From Spiroplasma helicoides (GTDB lineage Bacteria > Bacillota_I > Bacilli_A > Mycoplasmatales > Mycoplasmataceae), in NCBI RefSeq assembly GCF_001715535.1, contig NZ_CP017015.1, positions 1,262,547-1,326,546 of the forward strand: a stretch of DNA of 64,000 bases. The letters are read 5' to 3'. The notes under the pieces are model-generated. The model worked only from the letters and a program-made list of their open reading frames with translations, ran no database searches and was not told the origin of the DNA. This document shows, piece by piece, positions 45,483-56,368 of the stretch (its first letter is position 1; each line of letters starts with the position of its first letter). Both the position numbers and the translations under genes were made by a program.

Positions 45483-46529
45483 ATGGCAAAAATTAATTTA
45501 ACTCAAAAAAAACATGTTGCTATAGACATTGGGACGAATAAAACAAAAATTCATATTGAGGGCCTAGGAATGGTATTTAACCAATCTACATTAATGGCTC
45601 TTGATTACAAAAGTAAAAAAGTTATCGCACTTGGTGATGATGCAAAAAAATTTGTAGGTAAACTAAGTGGAACTTTACAATTAAAATACCCAGTGAGAAG
45701 AGGAATAATAACAGACTTAAGTGTTTTAAAATTATTTTTAAAATCAATATTGGCAAATTATAGCAATGATATTAAAGATTCGGTGGTGACAGTTGCATGT
45801 CCTACTAGCTTAACACAACTTGAAAGACAATCAATTGTTAAAGCGATAAAAGAATTAGGTGTATATTACGTTAACACAGAAGATGATGTAAAACTAGCAT
45901 TAATAGGTGCTGGTGCAGATGCTTATGAAACAACTGCATTTTTATGTCTTGACTTAGGAGCTGGAAAATCAACTGCTGCAATAATTTCATCTGGTGAAAC
46001 AATTCAGTCAAGAAACTCTAAGGTTTCAGGAAACTCAATCGATATGGATATTGCTAAATTTTTAAAAAGTAAAAGTCAACTTATGATTGGTGATATAACA
46101 GCAGAACAAATAAAAAATTCAATAGCTTCATTGATTAAAGCTAAAACGCCATTAAAAACTACTGCTTATGGATATGATTTAACTACCGGAATGCCAAAAG
46201 ACTTTGAATTAAGCGACGAAGATATATCAAAAATTATTTTGTCAGGTTTTGGTAACTTAACAACACTGATCACAAATGTTTTAGAAGGTGCACCTAGCGA
46301 AATAGCTGGTGATGTTATTAGAAATGGTTTATATGTAACAGGTGGGGTAGCAAAAATCTCTGGTGTAAAAGCCTTTTTTGAGGATTTCTTTGAAATACCT
46401 GTAATATTGTCAAAAAATTGTGCGACAGCAACAATTGATGGTGCGGTTGCTCATAAAACTCGTACATTCCAAAAAATTGAATTAGAAAACGATAAATACG
46501 GGTCAACATTTATGTTTAAAAGTGCCTAA
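45483..46529 (+). CDS. Divergent MreB paralogue B with altered nucleotide-site motifs
   Basis: The 348-aa protein aligns end to end with MreB but is much more divergent. Phosphate loop 1 is AIDIGTNKTKIHIEG, the usual EEEVKMAA is TEDDVKLALIGAG, phosphate loop 2 is DLGAGKSTAAI in place of DIGGGTTDIAV, and the late GGGALIRG is TGGVAKISG. The middle GDITAEQIKNSIASL and late APSEIAGDVIRNGL remain MreB-like. These changes suggest weak or absent ATP hydrolysis. In Spiroplasma the MreB3 group is the most divergent one; assignment to it is an inference. AGAGG precedes the ATG. Confidence 0.85.
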   Translation: MAKINLTQKKHVAIDIGTNKTKIHIEGLGMVFNQSTLMALDYKSKKVIALGDDAKKFVGKLSGTLQLKYPVRRGIITDLSVLKLFLKSILANYSNDIKDSVVTVACPTSLTQLERQSIVKAIKELGVYYVNTEDDVKLALIGAGADAYETTAFLCLDLGAGKSTAAIISSGETIQSRNSKVSGNSIDMDIAKFLKSKSQLMIGDITAEQIKNSIASLIKAKTPLKTTAYGYDLTTGMPKDFELSDEDISKIILSGFGNLTTLITNVLEGAPSEIAGDVIRNGLYVTGGVAKISGVKAFFEDFFEIPVILSKNCATATIDGAVAHKTRTFQKIELENDKYGSTFMFKSA

Positions 46530-46537
46530 AAATGTGC

Positions 46538-46571
46538 TATAATCATATGTAATAACATATGATTTTTTTAT
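46538..46571 (+). terminator. Terminator-like hairpin overlapping a -10 box
   Basis: Arms ATCATATGT (46542-46550) and complement (46555-46563), then seven T. The TATAAT at 46538-46543, preceded by TGC (extended -10), overlaps the left arm. It terminates the divergent mreB and may also mark the start of transcription of the next gene. Confidence 0.6.
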
Positions 46572-46587
46572 TTGGGTGGGATTAATG

Positions 46588-46905
46588 ATGGCAAAAACAA
46601 AATTATTTGAAATGGATAAAAACTTTAAAAAAAACGTTGATAAAATTTATGTTTTTAAAAATATGGCTTATTGTTTGCACAAAGCTGTTTCTTTAGATAA
46701 AAGATATGGTCAGTTCCGATGTGTTCAATGCTTTACAACATTTAATCTTGATAGCAGAAAAAGCTGAAACACTTTTAAAAAACGTTTAATAAAAGATTTT
46801 AACTTTGAAGAAGCAGAGAAAGAACTTTACAAAGAAATAACTAAAAAGAAAAGAAAAAACGAAATTGAAAATATGATAAAAGAGCTACACGAAATTTATA
46901 ATTAA
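46588..46905 (+). CDS. Small basic protein with CxxC, unknown
   Basis: The 105-aa protein begins MAKTKLFEMDKNFKKN (ATG 46588, seven bases after GGTGGG; an ATG three bases upstream is equally possible). It has a Cys in MAYCLHKAVS and a pair in FRCVQCFTTFN, so a zinc-ribbon-like fold is possible, then a Lys/Glu-rich helical C-terminus (KKKRKNEIENMIKELHEIYN). A TGA-Trp lies at codon 60. It sits between the mreB pair and the lipoprotein cluster. Function unknown. Confidence 0.65.
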
Positions 46906-46935
46906 TAATATTTATTTATTAATTATAAATTTTTT
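46894..46935 (+). terminator. Intrinsic terminator after the small Cys protein
   Basis: Fifteen-base arms (46894-46908 and 46916-46930) followed by eight T; includes the stop codon. Confidence 0.8.
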
Positions 46936-46963
46936 TTATTTATTTTTTTTAAAATACCAATAA

Positions 46964-46992
46964 TTGTAATTTAACTTTATTTTTTATAAAAT
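46964..46992 (+). promoter_or_regulatory. Promoter of lipoprotein copy 1
   Basis: TTGTAA (46964-46969), 17-nt spacer, TAAAAT (46987-46992). Same layout as copies 2 and 3. Confidence 0.6.
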
Positions 46993-47019
46993 CATATTGT
47001 AAATTAAGGGGAAATTTAT

Positions 47020-49422
47020 ATGAAAAAATTACTATACATACTTTCAAGTGTGACATTTATGAGTGCTCCAGCACTTGGTGTAATATCATGCAGTAAAAAG
47101 GCTGCTTCTGATCCTTTGAGTAAAGATGGTCCGGATGAACAAGCTCCAGATTTTGATTTTGACGGAAACTACACCGACCTTCAAAATTATATGAAAACCG
47201 GAGCAGAAGTTATTTCAAGATTACTTATTGCCAGTAGACATGAAAACTTAAACTTTAATATAAATGAAATTTTAAGTGCTTATTTAGCACCATATCCAAC
47301 CGTTTCAAATATACCAACGGCATATAAATACAAAGATAAAGATGTTAACCTAACCACTCTTATAAACAGATATAAAAATTTATTAGCACCTTCTATCGAT
47401 AAAATAAACGGTGAAGGATATGCTGGAGTTTATGCTAGTTACATCATGGGGATGTATGGGGATGAGTTTTATAGAAACTTTTTAGAAGAAGGATTTTTTA
47501 GAGATTCTTTTAATCTAAATGGTAGCTCAAAACTAGGTTTGAGTACTGGTGATAATAATAATGCTATGGGCATTTTACAAGGGTTAGATAAAAACTTAAA
47601 ACTGTCAAATGACCAAAATAGAAGAAATTTAGCTTGAGGAATACAAGATACAGGAGCACTTTCAAATTATCTTTTAAAGAATGGGTTTGATGGTGGTTAT
47701 CCTGGTGGTACAAGTGGTACAAGTGGACCATTAACTACTGCATCTGAAAATAATTTTGGAACTAACGGAGCTGGTTATTTATTTTACAACTCAATTTTAG
47801 CAAACGGTAGTTCTAAAGGTAACGGTTTAAAAGAATTTAACAATAAATTAATTTCAGATAAGCTAAGTAAAAATGTAAAATATAGTCCTGCTGAAAAAGG
47901 TAAAATGATACCATCAATTGATGGCAAAGAATTTAATAAATTAGGATCTTCATTTGCAATGACTGCTGGTAATTTAAATCTAGATGGGTTCATTAACAAG
48001 TTTGTTGCATTAAAAGATAATGTTGCACAATCAGATTTTGGTGCAGAAACACTTTTAACAATGGCTAATTATTTAACTCCATTTTTAATAAATCCAGCTA
48101 ATTTAACAGACATGAAAGTGCAAGGCACAGCTTTTAGTCTATTGTATAATGTTCAAAATGCTATAAATATCATACAAAAAGATGAAAAAAATGAATTTAA
48201 AACTTTTTTAACAACAAAAGGTTTTGATAGAACTATTTTAGATACACAAATCAACACAATAACTCCTTTAGGTATAGATTCATTGACAGGTCCTAAAGAG
48301 GAAAATGTAACTGTTAGAAGATTATATAATGTTGCTGAATCTGATAAAAATCAAGACGCTTTAAGTAATATAAAAAATATTTCTAAGTTCTTAAAAGAAC
48401 TTAATGTGTTTCAAAATAAACTTAATGAAGATGATAAAAAGGTTTTTGTTGATAAGTTCTTTAAATATGACTTTACACTTGGAAATGGTTCTATTCAAAA
48501 ACCAGCACAAAAAACACCTTTTGCTGAAGCATACAAACTTATTATTGATCCTTCTGTTGGAGGTTCGTTATCACTTGGTGGTCTTGGAGAAACAGGGTGA
48601 AAAAATCTAGTTGGTGAAAATGGAAATGGTGCATCTAATTTATTAAACGTTATTTCTATGGCATATAATTATTTATCTGAAAAAGATACAGAGGATCTGC
48701 TTACCAACATTGCGGAAAATAGTTATTATGGAAAAGGTATTTTTGATTTAACTAGAACAGATAAAATAAATTTAATGAGAACTCTTGGTTATGACTCATC
48801 AGAAAAAAAATTTAAAAATGATACATTCCTAAAAAGATATTATGATTTATTAACTGATAAAACTATTGCTGGTGTTACTGAATTAAATAGTGTATTTGAG
48901 TCTCTAAAGAGTTCAACTGATGAAAAAATGAAAAATATACATGAAAACATGATTCAATATATCAGTAGCAGAGACTATTGAGAAACTAGTGATACAAAAA
49001 TATCAGTGACTTCTCCTACAGAAACAAACAATGCAAAAATTGAATTTACACTTAATTATAAAGGTGTTGGAGACTCTGAATCAAATGCTGACAAACAAAC
49101 TACAAAAGTAGATGTACCTGAAAACTTCAATCCATACCAAACAATATTGGCAAATCAAAAAGATTTTGCAAACTCTGAGAATCTTAAATCAAAAATAGAT
49201 ACTTCAAAAGTATCTGGGGTTGTGCTTGGAGAAAAACAACTAAATATGACTGAAGACGATATTAAAAAATATGACGGTTTTGGTAATACATATAAAAATG
49301 TAAATCACAAATATAAAATTGTCTGACAAAATATTAGTAATAATGTCGAGGTTCCTTATTGAATTATCGTTGATTTCAAATCTTACGATAGCGAGGGAAA
49401 TGAATTCTTTAATATTTATTAA
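47020..49422 (+). CDS. Paralogous lipoprotein copy 1 (MOLPALP-like)
   Basis: The 800-aa protein has signal peptide MKKLLYILSSVTFMSA and lipobox VISC near residue 25. After a short acidic linker it has a helical domain with GAEVISRLLIASRHENLNF (near 65), a Gly-rich loop GFDGGYPGGTSG (near 225), NGAGYLFYNSILA (near 250), and a C-terminal beta domain with SNADKQTTKVDVP and FNPYQTI (near 700) ending FFNIY. All three tandem copies share this architecture. It probably belongs to the tandemly repeated mollicute lipoprotein family called MOLPALP in databases (recalled, not tested). Role unknown; surface exposed. Confidence 0.8.
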
Positions 49423-49446
49423 AATAGCTTAGGCTATTTTTTTTAT
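49421..49446 (+). terminator. Intrinsic terminator after lipoprotein copy 1
   Basis: Arms AAAATAGC (49421-49428) and GCTATTTT (49433-49440), then T-run. Confidence 0.75.
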
Positions 49447-49447
49447 A

Positions 49448-49476
49448 TTGTCAAAACACTTTTAATTTTATAAAAT
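49448..49476 (+). promoter_or_regulatory. Promoter of lipoprotein copy 2
   Basis: TTGTCA (49448-49453), 17-nt spacer, TAAAAT (49471-49476). Confidence 0.65.
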
Positions 49477-49498
49477 ATAAGTGGAAAAAGGAGATTAT

Positions 49499-51880
49499 AT
49501 GAAAAAACTAATTTATTTTTTAGCGAGTTTAACTTTTACAAGTCAATCATTATTTAGTGTAATTTCATGTTCATGTAGTACCACTAAAAATGAAGATGAG
49601 GTAGAACAAAATGGATTGTATGATCCAAAAGCACCAGATTTTAGCATTGATCCAAGTTTAACAGATATGCAAAATCAAATGAAAACTGGAGCTGAAATGA
49701 TTTCAAGAATGATAATTGCAAGTAGACATGAGAATTTAAATTTTAACGTAAATGAGATATTGTCATCATACTTATCACCCTATTCTTCTGAAATGAATAT
49801 GCCAACTTCATATACATATAATGGTCGGAATGTTAATTTGTCTGAATTAATAAGTAGATATAAAAACTTGTTGGCACCTCAAATAGAAAAAATAAACTTA
49901 GGTAACTTTGCTGGTGTTTATTCAAGTTACGTTATGGGAATGTATGATGATGGTTTTTATCAAAAGTTTGTTGATAAAGGGTATTTTGAAGATGGTTTTA
50001 ATGAAAATGGTGATACTGGATTCAATAAGTACTTATTTAATTCATATGATTTTAATGAAGTAGGTTTATTGATGGGATTAGATAAAAATTTAAACCTTTC
50101 AGATGATGAAAATCGAAGAAATTTAGCTTGAGGGATACAAGATAACGGAGCTTTATCAAATTACCTTTTAGAAAAAGGGTTTGATGGTGGTTATCCTGGG
50201 GGTTCTAATGGAACAAGCACACCATATATTCCCGCTCCTCGAGATGGTAGTATTGGAGGTACAAACGGAGCTGGATATTTATTTTATAATTCTGTACTTG
50301 CAAGCGGAAAATCAAAATTAAATGATTTTAAAGAATTTAATAAATCTATAAAAGATAAAATTAAAGGAGCATCATACGATAGTGCTGATCTTGTAAATGG
50401 CGACTATTCATCAACAATTGATGGAGTTAGTTTCAACCAAACGGGTTCATTGATGGCTATGACTGCAGGAGCTTTAAATCTTAAAGGATATATTAATAAG
50501 TTTGTAGCTTTAAGAGAAAATATTGCTGAATCAGATTTTGGAGCTGAATCTCTTTTGACTTTTGCAAACTTTCTAACACCTATGCTTTCAAAAATGAGTA
50601 CATATACAGATCTTGTTATTCAAGGCGCTGTATCTAGTTTGTTATACAATGCTCAAGCAGCAATAAATCAAATACAAAACGATGAAAGCGGAAAAGATAT
50701 CAAAAAGTTTTTATTATCTAATGGATTTAGTGAAAAAACCTTAACAGACAAGATTAATATTAGAGAATCTATTGCTGTAAATGATTTGATGAATCCAAGC
50801 CCTGAAAATGTTTCAATTGGAAACCTTTATAAAACAAAAGATAACGATTTGGTAAATGATTCATTAACAAACCTTAGTAGAGTAGCTCAATTTTTAAAAG
50901 AACTATCAGAACTTCATTCAAAACTCTCACCAGAATTGAAAAACGAGTTTTTAAATAAAGTCTTGAAAACAAGTGATACCCCTTTTGGTAAAAGTTATCA
51001 ATTGATAATTAATCCAAAAGTTACAGGGTTATTAGATTTGGGTGGTTTAACTCAGGAAGGGTGAGAAGAATGTATGGGCAATGATGGAACTAAAGGGGCA
51101 AATCTTTTAAGTCTTCTTTCAAAAGCTTATGCTGGTTTAGCAAAAAAAGAAGTTAAAGATATAGTTGAAAAAACAATTTTAAATTATAAAGATAGAGTAC
51201 TAACTGATTTGAATCGTTCGCAAAAAAATACTTTACTGGAGGCTTTGGGATATGATTTTGCTGAAAAAAAATATAAAGAAGATTCATTCTTAAAAGGTTA
51301 TTATGATTTATTAACAGATAAATCTGTTTCTGGGGTTGACGAACTAAATAATCTTTTTGTAGATTTAAAAAAAGGTATTAATGAATCAATTGCTCCAGTT
51401 CATGAAAGAGCAACTCAATATATAAATAATAAAGAATACTGAAACACAAGAGACATAAAAATGGGTGCAACATCACCAACCGAAGTAAATGGAACAATTG
51501 AATTTACTTTAGAATATAAAGGTGCTGGTGATAGTGATTCAAATGCAGATCAACAAACCAAAAAAGTTGAAGTACCTAAAAACTTTAATCCTTATCAAAC
51601 AATTGTAGAAAACCAAAAGGATTTTGCAAACACCGAAAAGCTTAAATCAAAAATTGATACATCAAAAGTGTCTGGTGTTGTGCTTGGTAAAGAACAACTT
51701 AATATGTCTGAAGAAGATATTATGAAATATGATGGTTTAGGTGAAAATTATAAAGATGTAAAACATCAATATAAAGTTGTTTGAAAAAATGTTAGCAACG
51801 ATGTGGAAAACCCTTATTGAGTAATTGTAGATTTAAAATCTTTCAATCAAGATGGAGAACAATTTTATAACATTTATTAA
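49499..51880 (+). CDS. Paralogous lipoprotein copy 2
   Basis: The 793-aa protein begins MKKLIYFLASLTFTSQ with lipobox VISC, followed by a second Cys (SCSCS) whose role is unclear. Shares with the other copies the helical motif MISRMIIASRHENLNF (near 78), the loop GFDGGYPGGSNG, NGAGYLFYNSVLASGKSK, and the C-terminal block KIDTSKVSGVVLGKEQLNMS. AAAAAGGAG precedes ATG 49499. Its 3' part is much closer to copy 3 than to copy 1 at the DNA level. Function unknown. Confidence 0.8.
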
Positions 51881-51881
51881 T

Positions 51882-51914
51882 AAAAAAAACAATTAAAAAA
51901 TAGTTGTTTTTTTA
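51882..51914 (+). terminator. Intrinsic terminator after lipoprotein copy 2
   Basis: A-rich arm AAAAAAAACAA and T-rich arm TTGTTTTTTT flank an A-rich loop; imperfect but in the expected place. Confidence 0.55.
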
Positions 51915-51928
51915 TTTCACTAAATAAA

Positions 51929-51957
51929 TTGTATATACATAATTATTTTTATAAAAT
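51929..51957 (+). promoter_or_regulatory. Promoter of lipoprotein copy 3
   Basis: TTGTAT (51929-51934), 17-nt spacer, TAAAAT (51952-51957). Confidence 0.6.
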
Positions 51958-51986
51958 TACTATATAGTTTTTAAAGGGGATTATTT

Positions 51987-54347
51987 ATGAAAAAATTATT
52001 ATACTTTTTAGCAAGTATGGCAATTGTTACACAGCCATTGGCAAGTTCTATAGCATGTAAACAAAAAAATCAAAACTCTAATAATGACGATGGGGTTGAA
52101 TATGACCCAAAAAATCCTGACTTTAGTATTGATAAAAGTTTAACCGATACTCAAAATCAGATGAAAATTGGAGCAGAAATGATTTCAAGAATAATTGTTG
52201 CAAGTAGACATGAAAATCTAAACTTTAACATGAATGAAATTTTGTCTTGCTATTTAACACCTCAATCCACAGCATTAAATATGCCTAGTTCATATACTTA
52301 CAAAGGTAGAAAAGTTGATTTGGCAGATCCAATAAATAAATTTAAAGGTTTATTACAACCAAACATTGGTAAGCTGGATGGGGCACATTTTACAGGTGTA
52401 TATGGAAGTTATTTGATGGGTATGTATGAGGATAGTTTTTATCAAAATTTTATAAACGACCAAGGTTTTACTGATGGTTTTAATAAAGAAGGTGGTGTTG
52501 GATTTAACAAACCCGGAAAAACAGATAACTCAATGGGTATTTTAATGGGAATGAATAAAAACTTAAATTTATCTGAAGATGAAAATAGAAGAAGTCTTGC
52601 TTGAGGTGTTCAAGACACGGGTGCACTATCCAATTATCTTTTAAATGATGGTTTTGATGGTGGTTATCCTGGTGGAACTAATGGTACTAGTTCTCCGTTT
52701 ACACCAGCTAATCCAACAGGAGAAGATGGTGGAACTAATGGGGCTGGTTACTTATATTACAATTCAATATTAGCAAGCGGAAAATCAAAAGTTAATTCGT
52801 TTGATGAGTTCAAAAGTAAAACAGTTAACGATAAATTAAAAACACATAAATTTAGTGTTGCAGATATTATTAATGGAGATTATGCTTCGTCGATTGATGG
52901 TACTCCATTTAACGCCACTGGAGGGTTGTTATCAATATCAGCAGGTGCTTTAAATTTAAAAGGATATATAAATAAATTTTCTGCACTTAAAAATAGTGTT
53001 GAAGAGTCAGATTTGGGAGCGGAATCATTGCTTACATATGCTAATTTTATGACACCTTTATTAACAAAAGATGGTAATACGAATGAACTTAGAATTCAAG
53101 GGGCTGCTCTTAGTTTAATTTATAATGTTCAAGCGGTTATAAACCTTATTCAAAGAGATAATCAATATTCTAATTTAAGAGATTTTTTATCAAAGAATGG
53201 ATTTAATTCAGAAATATTGAATGATAAAATTAATATAAGAAAAGAAGTTGAAATTGCTAAACTTTTAGAACCAACTAAAGAATATGTTAATAGTAAAAAG
53301 TTTTATGAAGCTGATGATGTAGATGTTAACAAAGATCAACTTGTAAATTTAAATAAAGTTTCAAAATTTTTAAAAGAATTAAATAGATTTCAAAAACAAT
53401 TAAGTAGCGACAATTTAAAACAGCAGCTAGCTAACGATTTTTTTATAGACAAAAACTCACCTTTTAATAAATGCTATCAACTTATAATAAGTCCAAAAAT
53501 TGAGGGAACAATTGATCTTGGTGGTCTAGAACAAAAAGGTTGACAAAAATTAGTTGAAAAAGATGCTTCGGGTGCAATAAAAATTTTAAATATAGTTGCT
53601 AATGCTTATGAAGGTTTAGCAAAAAAAGACACAAAAAATATAATTGAAAGTATGGAAAATAACAAAAGTATAAATGATTTAAGCAGAAGTGAAAAACAAA
53701 AACTAATAACTCTTTTAGGGTATGACTACTCAGAAAAAAAATATAAAGAAGGAACATTCTTTTACGATTACTATAACTTATCTAACAACACAGACGTTGA
53801 AGGTGTTAATGAACTTAATAACTTATTTGCATATTTAAACAGTTCTGTGGATGACTCAATGACAAATGTTCATGAACAAGCGACTCAGTATCTTATCAAT
53901 AAAGAGTATTGAAAAACTAGTGATGTTAATGTTGGAGTAACTTCACCAACAGAAGTGAATGGTAAAATAGAATTCACTTTAGATTATAGTGGTAATGGTG
54001 ATAGCGACTCAAATGCAGATACACAAACCGCAAAAATTGAAGTACCGCAAAAATTTAATCCTTACCAAACAATTGTAGATAATCAAAAAGATTTGGCTGA
54101 AAGTACAGCTTTAAAAGATAAGATTGATACATCAAAAGTATCTGGTGTTGTGCTCGGTAAAGAACAACTTAATATGTCTGAAGAAGATATTATGAAATAT
54201 GATGGTCTTGGAGTTAATTATAAAAAAGTAGATCACAAATATAAAATTGTTTGACAAAATATAAGTAACGATGTTGAAAATCCATATTGGGTTATAGTTG
54301 ATTTTAAATCATACAATGGTGATAAACAATTTTATAATATTTATTAA
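51987..54347 (+). CDS. Paralogous lipoprotein copy 3
   Basis: The 786-aa protein begins MKKLLYFLASMAIVTQ with lipobox SIAC near residue 24. Motifs match the other two copies: MISRIIVASRHENLNF (near 72), GFDGGYPGGTNGTS (near 222), GGTNGAGYLYYNSILASGKSK (near 250; two extra residues in the Gly run), and the C-terminal block FNPYQTIVDNQKD and SGVVLGKEQLNMS. AAGGGG precedes the ATG. No convincing terminator was found directly after it; the 54348-54580 gap holds the next mreB promoter. Function unknown. Confidence 0.8.
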
Positions 54348-54464
54348 TTAGTAATTTTAAAATTTATAAAAATATGTTAGTATAATAATGTAAGCAAAAT
54401 AAAAAAATTACAAATTTATTTATTTTATTGTAAAATTATTTTAAGTATACACTAAACTTTTTGG

Positions 54465-54493
54465 TTGTAAAATAATAAAAAATATGCTACAAT
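54465..54493 (+). promoter_or_regulatory. Predicted promoter of mreB paralogue C
   Basis: TTGTAA (54465-54470), 17-nt spacer, TACAAT (54488-54493) with an extended TG (54485-54486). The leader of about 80 nt contains an imperfect hairpin (GTATTCTAT / ATAGAAATAC, about 54506-54535). Confidence 0.6.
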
Positions 54494-54580
54494 TAATATA
54501 GATTATGTATTCTATCTATAAATAGAAATACGTAATTCATATTAATTTTTTTTACATTAAATTTAGAAGGAGTTCAAAAA

Positions 54581-55609
54581 ATGGCAAATAAAAAACCAAC
54601 ATTTGTAACAATGGACTTAGGTACAGCAAATACTTTAGTTTACATTGCAGGTCAAGGAATTGTTTACAACGAACCATCAATCGTTGCATACCGTATTAAA
54701 GAAAACAAAATTATCGCTGTAGGTGAGGAAGCTTACAAAATGATCGGTAAAGGAAACAAAACTGTTAGAGTTGTTAGACCGATGGTTGACGGAGTTATTA
54801 CAGATATTAGAGCAACTGAAGCTCAGTTAAGATATATCTTCTCAAAACTAAGAATTAACAAACAATTAAAACACTCAGTTATGTTACTAGCTTGTCCATC
54901 AGTTATTACTGAATTGGAAAAAACTGCTCTTAAAAAAATTGCAGTTAACTTAGGTGCAGACCAAGTATTCGTTGAAGAAGAAGTTAAAATGGCTGCATTA
55001 GGTGGAGGAGTAAATATTTATGCTCCAACAGGAAACCTAATTATTGATATGGGTGGGGGAACAACTGATATTGCTGTTTTAGCATCAGGAGATATAGTTC
55101 TTTCAAAATCAATCAAAGTTGCAGGTAACTACCTAAATGATGAATGTCAAAAATTTATTAGATCACAATACGGATTAGAAGTTGGATCAAAAACTGCTGA
55201 ATCAATTAAAGTTAACGTTGGTTCATTAGCAAAATACCCAGATGAAAGACGTATGAAAGTTTATGGACGTGACGTTGTTTCAGGACTTCCAAGAGAAGTT
55301 GAAATTACACCAGAAGAAGTACGTGAAGTATTGAAAGTTCCAGTATCAAGAATTATTGATTTAACAGTTCAAGTATTAGAAGATACACCACCTGAATTAG
55401 CAGGAGATATCTTCAGAAATGGTATCACAATTTGTGGTGGTGGTGCTTTAATTAGAGGTATCGACAAATATGTTGCAGATACTTTACAATTACCAACAAA
55501 AATCGGAGAACAACCATTACTAGCTGTTATTAACGGAACTAAAAAATTCGAATCAGAAATTTGAGAAATCATGAAAGCTCAAAGACATCACGAAGATTTA
55601 ACTAAATAA
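54581..55609 (+). CDS. mreB: MreB actin-like cytoskeletal protein, paralogue C
   Basis: The 342-aa protein has intact nucleotide motifs: TMDLGTANTLVYIAG near residue 10, VEEEVKMAALGGG near 132, DMGGGTTDIAVLA near 155, and GGGALIRGID near 285. It is the most conventional of the four copies compared with MreB of walled bacteria. By sequence it resembles the Spiroplasma MreB2/MreB5 group (inference). AGAAGGAG precedes the ATG. Confidence 0.95.
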
Positions 55610-55617
55610 TTTAATAT

Positions 55618-55650
55618 AAAAAAAAATCGTTTAAAACGATTTTTTTTTAT
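55618..55650. terminator. Terminator between convergent mreB paralogue C and a membrane gene
   Basis: AAAAAATCGTTT / AAACGATTTTTT arms (about 55621-55646) with A-rich flank on one side and T-run on the other; works in both directions. Confidence 0.8.
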
Positions 55651-55651
55651 A

Positions 55652-56260
55652 TTATTTTAATTTTGTTTGTAGTAATGTAACCCCCACTACATGTCCTACA
55701 AGACCTAATGATATAAGTGCTGCACTTATAATGTAGTTGGTTGATAATTTATATCCTGGTTTCATTTCTTCTGGTAAGCTGCTGTCTTTGTAAGTTTTAT
55801 TTAAATCATTTACTAATGAACCCATGCTTGCAAGGAATAAAACTGCAGTTAAAGCAATGATAACTGTAAATACAATATCTAAAATAAATTGTGCTTTGTC
55901 TTTAATAACATCTTCTTTTTTGAAACTTATACCGTAAAATACTACATTTCATAAAAAGTATAACAATGAAAATACAAAACTTGAAAGTGAAAGGTTATAC
56001 ATACCTTTAGTTAAACCGCTTAGTTGCCCTTTTGTATCTTTGCTAAATACGTGTTCTTGTAAATATCCAAAACCTGTGGTTACATTTTTTGAATCATCAC
56101 TTATTACCGGATCTGCTTTACCTCAACCTTTGAATATTTGTGTTGCTGATGCATTTTTATCAGTATAACTAAATCCAATAGCTAATATAACTATGGTGAT
56201 TAACAATCAAACTACTCCAGAATATATCATTCTGACCATATATTTTTTATTTTGACTCAT
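55652..56260 (-). CDS. Four-helix membrane protein, unknown function
   Basis: The 202-aa protein has hydrophobic segments near residues 12-32, 90-110, 125-147 and 175-198, with a 55-residue outside loop after the first (NASATQIFKGWGKAD). Open only with TGA as Trp. It starts MSQNKKYMVR and ends LLQTKLK. Convergent with mreB paralogue C and separated by about 100 nt from uraA. It may form a unit with uraA, but has no recognised family. Confidence 0.65.
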
Positions 56261-56368
56261 ATTTTTCCTTTCTGTAAAGTAAAAACTTTACTATAATATT
56301 TTATTTTATAATTTCAGAAAAATCAACTTATAAGTTAAACATAAAAAAATACTTTTAAGTTTTAAAAT

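Noticed and set aside
47020..54347. Possible phage or plectrovirus insertion
   Set aside because: No phage structural, replication or integrase genes; the three genes are lipoproteins with bacterial promoters.
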